NCBI GenBank assembly: GCA_946538875.1
Contig: CAMNHD010000003.1
Coordinates: 1 to 21,692 of the forward strand
DNA from: an uncultured Treponema sp.
GTDB lineage: Bacteria > Spirochaetota > Spirochaetia > Treponematales > Treponemataceae
DNA length: 21,692 nt
Reading direction: 5' to 3'
Below are positions 7,125-14,317 of the stretch, one piece after another (position 1 is the first letter of the stretch; each line of letters starts with the position of its first letter). Below the pieces are notes generated by a model that was not told where the DNA came from, ran no database searches, and saw nothing but the letters and a program-made list of their open reading frames with translations. The translations under genes and the position numbers were made by a program.

Positions 7125-7262
7125 GGGCTTAGCAACCGGGCAGAAAAGGAACTTGCCATGCAGGCACGGCAGGGCATGGAGGCATGCGCAGCAGTGCCCG
7201 CGAATGCGGGTACCGAGCGGGAGCGGGTGCCGGAACGCCCTTAGCACCGGATAGAGCCGCAA
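7125..7262. repeat. GC-rich structured intergenic element
   Basis: The 264-bp gap between divergent genes (7093-7356) has no ORF worth calling. Its left half is much richer in G+C than the surrounding coding DNA and full of short dyads: TGCCATGC with GCATGGaGGCA (7154-7183 region), CCCGC-GAAT-GCGGG, GGTACC with GGTGCC, and a nearly tandem GGCATGGAGGCATG. This pattern is typical of a dispersed intergenic repeat or structured RNA, and a similar GC-rich block lies at 18360-18450. I could not align the two convincingly, so the repeat label is tentative. Confidence 0.35.
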
Positions 7263-7297
7263 AAATTCTAAAAAAAGAAATATCTGTAGAAAGAAGG

Positions 7298-7326
7298 TTG
7301 TCTAATTGCGGGAAAATGTGTATCTT
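7298..7326 (+). promoter_or_regulatory. Candidate promoter of the S1-domain gene
   Basis: TTGTCT (7298-7303), a 17-bp spacer, then TATCTT (7321-7326). An alternative pair is TTGCGG at 7306 with TATAGA at 7328. Either gives a short leader containing the AGGGGA ribosome site at 7344-7349. Confidence 0.4.
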
Positions 7327-7356
7327 TTATAGAAGTAATTTTTAGGGGATTTTAAA

Positions 7357-8457
7357 ATGGCAAAGAAATTATATGAACCTGGCCAGATGGTCGAAACTTC
7401 CATTGTGGCTATCACCGACGACACTATTTTCCTGGATCTGGGACTTAAGTCCGAGGGTATCCTGGCCAAGTCGGAACTTGCTGACGAAAATGGAAATGTT
7501 TCTGTGAATGTCGGGGATAAAATCAAGGTTTACTTTTTGAAGAACAATTATGAGGAACTTCATTTTACCACCAAGCTTGCTGGAAAGGATACCAATAACG
7601 ATGTTCTTGAAAACGCATGGAAGAATGGTATTCCGGTTGAAGGTCATGTGACTCAGGAAATCAAGGGCGGCTTTGAGGTTATGATCGGCAGCACACGCGC
7701 ATTCTGTCCGTATTCGCAGATGGGCTTTAAGCAGCGCAAGGAACCTGCTGAATATGTCGGTAAGCATCTTACTTTCCGCATTCAGGAGTTCAAGAACGAG
7801 GGACGCAATATTGTAGTTTCCAACCGCGTGATTCTTGAGGAAGAGGCTGATGCCCAGAAGAAGAAGCTTGCGGCGGAACTTACCGTCGGTTCTGTGGTGA
7901 CTGGTACTGTGATGAGTCTTGAAAGCTATGGCGCATTTGTCAATGTGAACGGTTTCCAGGCACTGCTGCCTGTAAGCGAGATTTCGCATGTGCGCGTGAA
8001 CAATGTTTCTGATGTCCTCAAGGAAGGTCAGGAGATTACAGCCAAGATTATCAAGGCTGACTGGGCGCGCGAGCGTGTTTCCCTTAGCATGAAGGAACTG
8101 GAGAAGGATCCTTGGGATGATGTTGCCGCAAAGTTCCCTGTTGGCTCACGCATTGAAGGTACCATTGCACGTGTGGCGGGATTTGGTGTGTTCGTGAATA
8201 TTGCGCCGGCGGTTGATGGTCTTGTCCATGTTTCCAAGCTGAATGTTGAGCGCAACACTAATCTGCAGAAGGTGTTCCATGCGGGTGACAGGATGGAGGT
8301 CATTGTTGACCAGATTGATTCCGACGAAAAGAGAATCAGTCTTAGCCCCGTGGTGAGCAACGAGGAGCAGGATAATGCCCATGAGTATATGTCCAGCCAC
8401 AAGGATGACGATGACGGAGAGACTTATAATCCTTTTGCTGCCCTGCTCAAGAAATAG
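7357..8457 (+). CDS. S1 RNA-binding protein with four S1 domains (ribosomal protein S1-like)
   Basis: A 366-residue cytoplasmic RNA-binding protein. Four S1 (OB-fold) units are visible: about residues 9-75 ('VAITDDTIFLDLGLKSEGIL'), 92-160 ('VTQEIKGGFEVMIGSTRAFCP'), 177-247 ('VMSLESYGAFVNVNGFQALLP') and 261-333 ('IARVAGFGVFVNIAPAVDGLV'). Units 3 and 4 have the classic G-(A/V)-F-V and 'LPVSEIS/VHVSKL' strands; units 1 and 2 are more divergent, as in bacterial S1. The tail is acidic (HKDDDDGE) and then ends 'NPFAALLKK'. Typical S1 has six domains in larger Gram-negatives, so this is a shorter S1-like protein, and a longer rpsA may exist elsewhere in the genome. AGGGGA lies seven bases before the ATG. 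It is monocistronic, with a strong terminator downstream. A translation role is inferred. Confidence 0.9.
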   Translation: MAKKLYEPGQMVETSIVAITDDTIFLDLGLKSEGILAKSELADENGNVSVNVGDKIKVYFLKNNYEELHFTTKLAGKDTNNDVLENAWKNGIPVEGHVTQEIKGGFEVMIGSTRAFCPYSQMGFKQRKEPAEYVGKHLTFRIQEFKNEGRNIVVSNRVILEEEADAQKKKLAAELTVGSVVTGTVMSLESYGAFVNVNGFQALLPVSEISHVRVNNVSDVLKEGQEITAKIIKADWARERVSLSMKELEKDPWDDVAAKFPVGSRIEGTIARVAGFGVFVNIAPAVDGLVHVSKLNVERNTNLQKVFHAGDRMEVIVDQIDSDEKRISLSPVVSNEEQDNAHEYMSSHKDDDDGETYNPFAALLKK

Positions 8458-8481
8458 GATTTTGTTTTTGCTTTGACGCTT

Positions 8482-8530
8482 CCCCGGATTGCGGACCCTT
8501 TGCGGTTTGCTTTCCGGGGCGTTTTTTTTT
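8482..8530 (+). terminator. Strong intrinsic terminator of the S1-domain gene
   Basis: CCCCGGA (8482-8488) pairs with TCCGGGG (8513-8519) across a 24-nt loop, and a CG plus nine T residues follow (8522-8530). It sits 24 bases after the stop codon. Confidence 0.85.
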
Positions 8531-8583
8531 GTGGCGCTTGAGCACAGCGTGTGGGGCCAGATGTGGGTGCGTAGGTACTGGGA

Positions 8584-8626
8584 TGACCCGCGATGGCTGT
8601 TGCCAAAACAGAATGCTAGCGGGTCA
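8584..8626 (-). other. Stem-loop spanning the GH5 stop codon
   Basis: A perfect 8-bp dyad TGACCCGC (8584-8591) / GCGGGTCA (8619-8626) flanks the minus-strand TAG. Inside it is a second small hairpin, CTGTT-TTGGC-AACAG. No T-run follows on the minus strand, so it is more likely a 3'-end stabilising or Rho-related structure than a classic intrinsic terminator. Confidence 0.45.
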
Positions 8627-10136
8627 GGGTCCTGAAATGTTCGTAAACAATTTTTCCGCTGTCGCTGAGATCTGATTCCGTCCAGCCGGAGGTTTTGCCG
8701 CAGGAGCTTAGGATTGCGCTTGCGGTTTCGTTTTTGTTGCATAGGCTCCAGTTGCAGTGACTGATGCTGTATCGGTCAAGAAGATCAAACCATTTGACGC
8801 TTTGTTCCCTGTTGAATCCTCCGTTACCGCTTGCGTCGCAGGTGCCGAATTCCGTGACAAAGATAGGGAGCCCGTTTTTTACAGCATTTTCCACTCTGCT
8901 GCGGAAGCTGTCCTGGTGTGAGTCTGCATAAAAGTGGAATGTGTACATTATGTTCTTGTAGCTGAGCGGAGAAGCGGCCGGGTCTTCTATGTCCTGGGAC
9001 CATGTGTTTGTTCCTACAATCACGATGCTGTCTGTAGAGTTCTTGCGGATGGCGGCGGTCACTTCCTCGGCGTAAGGTTTTATCGCGGTGTTCCAATTGG
9101 AGTTTGTAGGTTCGTTGCATATTTCGTAAAGGACGTTGGGGTATTCCGCATACTTTGCGGATATCTCGCTTAGAAAAGTGACGGCTTCATTCTGGGTGTC
9201 GGTGGGGTTGTAGTTGTGAACGTGCCAGTCAACGAGCACGTACATGCCGAGTTTTGTGGCTGCGTCTATTCCGCTGCACATCAATTGCTTTAGTTCTGCC
9301 TGATTGCCGCCGTTACAGTAGCCGTTGTAGTCTCTGGGGTAAAGTACAATCCGTATGCAGTTGGTGTTCCAGTCATCCCGGAGGGTTTGTAATGCCTCGC
9401 TGTTCAGGTAGCGGGAAAAATCTTCTCCAAAGTTGATTCCGTGTGTGGACATTCCGTACAGCTGGTAGCGGTTGTTGTGACTGTCGTAAAGATAGGCTCC
9501 GTCTACGTGGAGTGCGCCATGTTCTGCCACCGGGGTGTCCTTTGGTGTCTGCGGCTTTGGTAAGGGGGTTGTGGGTGTGTTGTCCTGCTGCTGTCCGTCT
9601 GTACCCGAGCCGTCCTGGCTTGAGTCTTGCGAAGAACTGCTGCTTATTGCAACTGACAGCAGCTTCATGCCGTATCCGTGGATAATCAGGCCATTCTGCT
9701 TTATCTGCTGAATCTCGCTGCTTGTGGGGCAGTAAGAGACTGTTCCGCCGGGAGCTGTTGCCTGGAAGGCTCCTTCTGAAAGAGAGGCGTTTGTCAGGGT
9801 TCCTGCGCTTAAATTGGTCCAGTCGCTTGAATAGATTTTCAGGTTGTGGTATTCGGCCTGTGTGTCACTCTGATAGCTGAAGATTAAAAAGTCACCTTCT
9901 TTAAAGTCAGTGAACTTGTCTGAGGTGATAGTGATGTGGCTGTCCCAGTCAAGGTCTGTTGCTGTGTTGTAGATGACGGTTCCATCAGTCCTGGCGGTAT
10001 TGCTTCCTGTTCCCTGGGACTTTTGGGAACTGTGGGAATTGAAAAGTATTGTGCAGCTGGTGGAGGCAAGTGTAAATATCTGCATCAGGCAGAGGCTGAG
10101 AAGTTTAATCAGTTTGTTGGAGTTGAGTTTTTTCAT
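8616..10136 (-). CDS. GH5 endoglucanase (cellulase) lipoprotein
   Basis: A 506-residue secreted, lipid-anchored glycoside hydrolase. The signal peptide ends at S25-T-S-C28. Residues about 50-165 form a beta-sandwich module ('VIYNTATDLDWDSHITI', 'FKEGDFLIFSYQSD', ending 'GYGMKLLSVAI') that looks like an N-terminal carbohydrate-binding module. A Ser/Gln/Pro/Thr linker covers about 166-205. The catalytic domain follows, with 'CIRIVLYPRDYNG', 'VLVDWHVHNYNP', the acid/base E342 in 'YEICNEPT', 'MYTFHFYA' and the nucleophile E429 in 'FVTEFGT'. The 87-residue gap between the two Glu fits family GH5 (subfamily 2-like), retaining beta-1,4-glucanases. Its ATG overlaps the TGA of the Nudix gene (ATGA), so it is translationally coupled. 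The exact glucan substrate is not decided by sequence. Confidence 0.93.
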   Translation of the reverse strand: MKKLNSNKLIKLLSLCLMQIFTLASTSCTILFNSHSSQKSQGTGSNTARTDGTVIYNTATDLDWDSHITITSDKFTDFKEGDFLIFSYQSDTQAEYHNLKIYSSDWTNLSAGTLTNASLSEGAFQATAPGGTVSYCPTSSEIQQIKQNGLIIHGYGMKLLSVAISSSSSQDSSQDGSGTDGQQQDNTPTTPLPKPQTPKDTPVAEHGALHVDGAYLYDSHNNRYQLYGMSTHGINFGEDFSRYLNSEALQTLRDDWNTNCIRIVLYPRDYNGYCNGGNQAELKQLMCSGIDAATKLGMYVLVDWHVHNYNPTDTQNEAVTFLSEISAKYAEYPNVLYEICNEPTNSNWNTAIKPYAEEVTAAIRKNSTDSIVIVGTNTWSQDIEDPAASPLSYKNIMYTFHFYADSHQDSFRSRVENAVKNGLPIFVTEFGTCDASGNGGFNREQSVKWFDLLDRYSISHCNWSLCNKNETASAILSSCGKTSGWTESDLSDSGKIVYEHFRTLTR

Positions 10137-10603
10137 ATTGGCCTTCCGTCAAGAGTTCTGCTTACGAGAATTCCATTTTTATAGATTAGCTTTAGAGAAA
10201 AGAAAGGTACGTCTTTGGTAAGAAGATCAAGAAAAATCTTGTCGCCTTCCCAGAGATTCAGTTCTTTTATATTTTCTTTTTTTACCGATTCGAGCTGACC
10301 TTCGTTGCAATCGGTAAGCTGGCCGCTGAAATCCTGACTTGTGTAAAGATGCATGTATTCTGCAGGATGGTCATCAGAGATAAAGCTTACTATTCCGCGG
10401 AATGCCCAGCTGTTCAGGGTAAGCCCGGTCTCTTCCTTTACTTCGCGAATGAGACAGTCTTCGGGACTTTCCTGAAACTCAAAGTGACCGCCTACGCCAA
10501 TCCATTTGTCATGGTTTTCGTCATTGGCCTTTGATGTGCGGTGCAGCATAAGGTATTGTCCGTCTTTTTCTAGGTAGCAGAGCGTTGTAAGTTGGGATTT
10601 CAT
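10133..10603 (-). CDS. Nudix hydrolase (MutT / 8-oxo-dGTP diphosphatase-like)
   Basis: A 156-residue Nudix protein. The Nudix box is complete: G39-HFEFQ-E45-SPEDCLI-REV-K-EE-T-GL, matching Gx5Ex7REUxEExGU with all metal-binding Glu present. The N-terminus ('TTLCYLEKDGQYLMLHR') and 'KWIGVGGHFE' are typical of MutT-like 8-oxo-dGTP diphosphatases, which split nucleoside triphosphates to monophosphate and pyrophosphate, but the substrate cannot be assigned from this alone. It is the first gene of a two-gene minus-strand operon and its stop overlaps the GH5 start by four bases. No ribosome site precedes the ATG; a very good promoter ends seven bases before it, suggesting leaderless translation. 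Pairing with a cellulase is unusual. Confidence 0.92.
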   Translation of the reverse strand: MKSQLTTLCYLEKDGQYLMLHRTSKANDENHDKWIGVGGHFEFQESPEDCLIREVKEETGLTLNSWAFRGIVSFISDDHPAEYMHLYTSQDFSGQLTDCNEGQLESVKKENIKELNLWEGDKIFLDLLTKDVPFFSLKLIYKNGILVSRTLDGRPI

Positions 10604-10610
10604 GAATTCT

Positions 10611-10638
10611 ATTTTAGATATTTTGTGCTGTGTGTCAA
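10611..10638 (-). promoter_or_regulatory. Promoter of the Nudix-GH5 operon, probably giving a leaderless mRNA
   Basis: On the minus strand TTGACA (10633-10638, consensus) is followed by a 16-bp spacer and TAAAAT (10611-10616, five of six). Only AGAATTC (seven bases) separates the -10 from the ATG at 10603, so the start site would fall on or next to the A of ATG. Confidence 0.65.
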
Positions 10639-10734
10639 TTACGGGCAGGGCTGAGGTTCAGCAAACCCGTTCTGCTCCCTTCCGCCACTTTGGAATTCTT
10701 TTTATTGAAATTGATTTCCATGGGCGGTTGGCTC

Positions 10735-10764
10735 TTGTTGAAAAAATGCGTGATATCTTATAGA
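10735..10764 (+). promoter_or_regulatory. Candidate promoter of the symporter gene
   Basis: TTGTTG (10735-10740), an 18-bp spacer, TATAGA (10759-10764). The leader would be about 32 nt and hold GGAGG at 10792-10796. It is divergent from the Nudix promoter, about 96 bp away. Confidence 0.4.
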
Positions 10765-10802
10765 CTACGTTCTGATTCGATTCCAAATTATGGAGGACAC
10801 TT

Positions 10803-12347
10803 ATGAATGGTGCCTTGACTGGCGCAATGATTCAGCAGATCATTGCCTTTATTCTGTATCTTGGACTTATGATTTTTGTCGGTTTAAAGTTCATGAAGAA
10901 AAACAACAACTCCGAGGACTTTTTTCTTGGTGGCCGTAAGATGGGGCCTTGGACCACTGCCATGAGTGCAGAGGCTTCTGATATGTCCGGCTGGCTTTTG
11001 ATGGGGCTTCCTGGTGTGGCATATCTCGGAGGAATCAAAAATGTTACCTGGACGGCCATAGGTCTTGTCCTGGGCACTTACCTGAGCTGGCTTATCGTTG
11101 CAAAGAGGCTGCGCAAGTGCACCATTACATTTGGAAACTCCATTACAATTCCGGAATTCCTGAACAACCGTTTTAATGACAAGAGGCGTATACTTGGAAC
11201 TGTTACAGTTCTGTTCAATATTATTTTCTTTACGGTCTATGTTGCTTCTGGTTTTGTGGCATGTGCCAAGCTGTTCAATTCTGTGTTCGGGCTGCCTTAC
11301 CATGTGGGACTGGTTATCGGTCTGGTGGTGATTCTTGCCTATACGATTACAGGCGGATACTTTGCGGTCTGCACCACTGACTTTGTGCAGGGTACACTTA
11401 TGCTTATTGCTCTGCTGCTTACCGGTACAATCATGGTTGTCACTTTGGGCGGACCTGCTGCCGCAATCGCAAAGGTCAATACCTTTGCAGAGGAGGCAAT
11501 GAGTGGAAAGTTCAATTCCCTTAGTGACACTATGCAGAAGGCATTCACCGATAATCAGAACTTCAGTTTTGTCTCTATTGTTTCTGCTGTGGTCTGGGGA
11601 CTAGGGTATTTTGGAATGCCGCATTTTATCATCCGCTTTATGGGAATCAGAAGCAACCGTGAAATCAAAATAAGCCGCCGCATTGCTACGGTGTGGGTTG
11701 TGATTGCGCTTTCCATTGCCGTTATAGTTGGTTCCCTGGGTTCCGTCTACCTGCAGCCGACTATTCTGAGTGCCGGTGCTGCGGAGACAGTATTCAGTGA
11801 AACTCTCAAGGTGATGTTCCCTCCGTTCGTGGCGGGAATCTTCCTTTGTGCGATTCTTGCTGCTGCGATGAGCACTGCTGACAGTCAGCTTCTGGTGGCA
11901 TCCTCTTCTTTCAGCCAGGATATCTACAAGGGAATCATCAAGAAGAATGCTTCTGACAAGGAACTGCTTAACGTGAGCCGTATTGCTGTGTTTGCGGTTG
12001 CGGCGGTTGCCTTCCTGCTTTCGCTTGACAAGGACAGTTCCATTTTTAAGCTGGTCAGTTATGCATGGGCTGGTTTCGGCGGTACTCTTGGCCCGATAAT
12101 TCTGCTTGCGCTTTTCTGGAAGGGTACCACAAACAAGGGTGCCATTGCAGGGTTTATCTGCGGTGGAATCACTGTGATTGTCTGGAACCTGCTGCCGGCC
12201 AAGCTTAACTGGATTTTCGGCATTTACGAGATTCTTCCTTCATTCCTTATCAACCTGGTTGTCACAGTGGTTGTAAGTCTCTTCGACAAGAACAAGGATC
12301 AGGAAATGCAGGCAAAGTTCGAGGAATACCGCAGGATGCCGGACTAA
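10803..12347 (+). CDS. putP: Sodium/proline symporter family protein (SSS family)
   Basis: A 514-residue integral membrane protein of the sodium:solute symporter family, close in length to PutP (about 500). The opening 'SEDFFLGGRKMGPWTTAMSAEASDMSGWL' region (given by its ends) is the TM1-TM2 signature that carries the Na+ and substrate sites, and 'GLPGVAYLGG' follows as in PutP. 'CAILAAAMSTADSQLLVASSS' (the TM8 block, 'MSTADSQLL') is the other conserved Na+-site segment. About 13 hydrophobic helices are visible. It imports proline or a similar amino acid with Na+ across the inner membrane. GGAGG six bases before the ATG. Transcribed alone; the downstream gap holds an inverted repeat and then the oppA promoter. 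Family sure; proline specificity is probable. Confidence 0.92.
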   Translation: MNGALTGAMIQQIIAFILYLGLMIFVGLKFMKKNNNSEDFFLGGRKMGPWTTAMSAEASDMSGWLLMGLPGVAYLGGIKNVTWTAIGLVLGTYLSWLIVAKRLRKCTITFGNSITIPEFLNNRFNDKRRILGTVTVLFNIIFFTVYVASGFVACAKLFNSVFGLPYHVGLVIGLVVILAYTITGGYFAVCTTDFVQGTLMLIALLLTGTIMVVTLGGPAAAIAKVNTFAEEAMSGKFNSLSDTMQKAFTDNQNFSFVSIVSAVVWGLGYFGMPHFIIRFMGIRSNREIKISRRIATVWVVIALSIAVIVGSLGSVYLQPTILSAGAAETVFSETLKVMFPPFVAGIFLCAILAAAMSTADSQLLVASSSFSQDIYKGIIKKNASDKELLNVSRIAVFAVAAVAFLLSLDKDSSIFKLVSYAWAGFGGTLGPIILLALFWKGTTNKGAIAGFICGGITVIVWNLLPAKLNWIFGIYEILPSFLINLVVTVVVSLFDKNKDQEMQAKFEEYRRMPD

Positions 12348-12390
12348 ACTGACAAGTTGAGGAACTATTTAAAAATTTGTGTTTACATAG

Positions 12391-12429
12391 ACCGCTATTT
12401 TGTAACGCCATACTTTACAAGATAGTGGT
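12391..12429. promoter_or_regulatory. Fifteen-bp inverted repeat over the oppA -35 (operator or RNA hairpin)
   Basis: ACCGCTATTTTGTAA (12391-12405), a nine-base loop, then TTACAAGATAGTGGT (12415-12429). Thirteen of fifteen DNA positions are complementary, and in RNA all fifteen pair if two G-U pairs are allowed. The right arm covers the oppA -35 hexamer and half of the spacer, so a bound regulator would block the promoter. Alternatively it is a 3'-end hairpin of the symporter mRNA, although no T-run follows it. Confidence 0.6.
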
Positions 12430-12442
12430 GTTTCAATATAAT
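12414..12442 (+). promoter_or_regulatory. Strong sigma70-type promoter of the opp operon
   Basis: TTTACA (12414-12419), a 17-bp spacer, perfect TATAAT (12437-12442). Transcription would start near 12449, giving a leader of about 72 nt that opens with the hairpin at 12452-12490. Confidence 0.75.
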
Positions 12443-12451
12443 GCAACCAAC

Positions 12452-12490
12452 AAAGGAGTTTACAGGTTTAGGCTTGGGACTCCTTTTTTT
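12452..12490 (+). terminator. Terminator-like hairpin with T-run in the oppA leader
   Basis: AAAGGAGT (12452-12459) and ACTCCTTT (12479-12486) form a perfect 8-bp stem across 19 nt, ending in a long T-run (12484-12491). It can end symporter transcripts. From the oppA promoter, however, it begins only about three bases after the start site, so it could also act as an attenuator or as a 5' protective stem. It is followed by TTTGAAAA-A-TTTTCAAA (12489-12505), another perfect dyad that overlaps the T-run and could compete with it. Confidence 0.65.
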
Positions 12491-12520
12491 TGAAAAATTT
12501 TCAAAGTTTGGAGGACTATC

Positions 12521-14161
12521 ATGAAAGTTCTTACAAAGGGTCTTGTGTCTGCCGTAATGGCAATGGGCCTTTTTTCACTCGTGGCTTGCGGCGGAAATAA
12601 ATCTTCCAAGGCATCTAAAGTCATCAACGTAATGGTCGAGGTTGAGGTTCAGAGCCTGGATCCTCAGGAAGCAACTGACGGAACATCTTTTGAGGTGATT
12701 GCAAACTTTACTGATGGTCTTAAGCAGATGAATGCAGACGGCTCTACAGCAAATGCAATCTGTGAGTCAGAGACAATTTCAGAAGACGGTTTGACTTACA
12801 CATTCAAACTCCGTGACGATGCCTTCTGGTCAAACGGTGAGCCTGTTACAGCAGATGACTTTGTGTTCGGGTGGCAGCGTGCAGTTGATCCTGCTGTGTC
12901 TTCCGAGTATTCATACATGCTCTCTGATATCGGCCAGGTAAAGAATGCCGCCAAGATTATTGCCGGAGAGATGCCGGTTGATTCTCTGGGTGTAAGTGCT
13001 GTGGATGACAAGACTTTCAAGGTTGAGCTTGAAGTTCCAGTTTCATTCTTTGACAAGATTCTTTACTTCCCGACATTCTATCCGGTCAACAGGAAATTCT
13101 ATACACAGTGCGGAAACCGCTATGCTACAAGCGCTGACACAGTGCTCAGCAACGGTGCCTTTATTCTGACTGACTACCAGCCGGCAGCACTCAGCTTTAC
13201 TTTCAAGAAAAACGATAAGTATTACGATGCAGCTTCCATCACACTTGACGGTCTGAATTATCAGGTAATCAAGGACAGCCAGCAGGCTTTGCTCAGCTAT
13301 CAGAACGGTGACCTTGACATCATCAAGCTTGCCGGTGATCAGGTTGACCAGGTAAAGGATGACCCTGAGTTCCTTACTGTGGGTGCCGGTTATCTGTGGT
13401 ACATCAGCCCGATGATGCGCGATGTTCCTGAACTTGCAAACAAGAATCTCCGCATGGCTCTTACACATGCCATTGACCGTGAGTCAATCGTTGCAAATGT
13501 CGTAAAGGACGGTTCCATTGCAACATACACAGCAGTTCCAAGCCAGTATGCTTACAGCGATCAGGGTGAAGACTTTACAGTTATCCAGAAGGAATTCCCT
13601 GAGTTCTGCGATTCTGACAAGGCTAAGGCTCTTGAGTACTACAATAAGGCACGTTCAGAACTTGGAAAGAATACTTTTGTCTTTGAGATGATTGTTGACG
13701 ACACTTCTATCCAGCAGAATGTGGCTGCTGTTATCAAGGAACAGATTGAAAGCACATTGCCAGGTCTTGTCCTGAATCTTCGTGTCGAACCAAAGAAGCA
13801 GCGTGTCCAGGATATGCAGGATGGAACATTCCAGCTTGGACTTACCCGCTGGGGCCCGGACTATGCTGATCCTATGACTTACCTTGGAATGTGGGTCACT
13901 GATAATTCCAATAACTACGGTTTCTGGAGCAATGCAGACTACGACAAGGAAATTGAGCGCTGTGTTACCGGCGACCTGGCACAGAAGCCTGCTGAACGCT
14001 GGGCAACCCTTAAGCATGCAGAGCGCTATGTTCTTGAAGATGCAGTGATTTTCCCTGTGTACCAGCAGTCTGATGCATGTATGGTAAAGTCCAACGTTAA
14101 GGGAATCGAATACCACGCAGTTGCCCTTAACCGCGTATTCAAGCGCGCAAGCAAAAACTGA
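12521..14161 (+). CDS. oppA: Oligopeptide ABC transporter, substrate-binding lipoprotein
   Basis: A 546-residue extracytoplasmic solute-binding protein of family 5. Signal peptide with lipobox L20-V-A-C23, so it is anchored to a membrane. Family features: 'SLDPQEATDGTSFEVIANFTDGL' region near residues 44-66 (given by its ends), 'YTFKLRDDAFWSNGEPVTADDFVFGW' (the SBP_bac_5 signature), 'YFPTFYPVNRKFY', 'LRMALTHAIDRESIV' and 'LTRWGPDYADPMTYLGMW'. It captures oligopeptides and hands them to OppBC. GGAGG lies six bases before the ATG. It is the first gene of oppABCDF; a 156-bp gap with its own promoter and stem-loop separates it from oppB, a common way to make more binding protein than permease. 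Peptide preference is not readable from sequence. Confidence 0.95.
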   Translation: MKVLTKGLVSAVMAMGLFSLVACGGNKSSKASKVINVMVEVEVQSLDPQEATDGTSFEVIANFTDGLKQMNADGSTANAICESETISEDGLTYTFKLRDDAFWSNGEPVTADDFVFGWQRAVDPAVSSEYSYMLSDIGQVKNAAKIIAGEMPVDSLGVSAVDDKTFKVELEVPVSFFDKILYFPTFYPVNRKFYTQCGNRYATSADTVLSNGAFILTDYQPAALSFTFKKNDKYYDAASITLDGLNYQVIKDSQQALLSYQNGDLDIIKLAGDQVDQVKDDPEFLTVGAGYLWYISPMMRDVPELANKNLRMALTHAIDRESIVANVVKDGSIATYTAVPSQYAYSDQGEDFTVIQKEFPEFCDSDKAKALEYYNKARSELGKNTFVFEMIVDDTSIQQNVAAVIKEQIESTLPGLVLNLRVEPKKQRVQDMQDGTFQLGLTRWGPDYADPMTYLGMWVTDNSNNYGFWSNADYDKEIERCVTGDLAQKPAERWATLKHAERYVLEDAVIFPVYQQSDACMVKSNVKGIEYHAVALNRVFKRASKN

Positions 14162-14176
14162 AAAAAATCTGTCTCT

Positions 14177-14204
14177 TTGCAAAGGTGCAAGTTTTGACTA
14201 TAAT
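14177..14204 (+). promoter_or_regulatory. Internal promoter between oppA and oppB
   Basis: TTGCAA (14177-14182), a 16-bp spacer, perfect TATAAT (14199-14204). The -35 lies inside the ten-base palindrome CTTTGCAAAG (14175-14184). It would give oppBCDF transcription independent of oppA, starting near 14211. Confidence 0.6.
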
Positions 14205-14259
14205 GGGAGTGTTTGGACATTTTTACTGCCTGGTGCATAAAAAGTGGACGGACACTCCC
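14205..14259 (+). other. Intercistronic stem-loop in the oppA-oppB gap
   Basis: GGGAGTGT (14205-14212) and ACACTCCC (14252-14259) are perfect complements; inside, TTTTTA (14220-14225) pairs with TAAAAA (14238-14243). No T-run follows. In read-through oppA mRNA it would form a hairpin able to protect the 3' end of oppA. As DNA it sits directly after the internal -10, so it may instead be an operator. Confidence 0.5.
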
Positions 14260-14317
14260 GGGTCAAGATCCTTTTGCGGTCGGATTCAGGAAATTCCCAC
14301 ATATACAGGATTTCATT

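Noticed and set aside
7093..7356. tRNA or known riboswitch in the GC-rich gap
   Set aside because: No cloverleaf with T-loop and acceptor-stem pairing could be drawn, and I recognise no riboswitch core.
14213..14317. N-terminal extension of OppB from the upstream ATG
   Set aside because: These 35 codons contain the intercistronic stem-loop, have no similarity to OppB starts and lack a ribosome site, while TTG 14318 has AGGA at the right distance.
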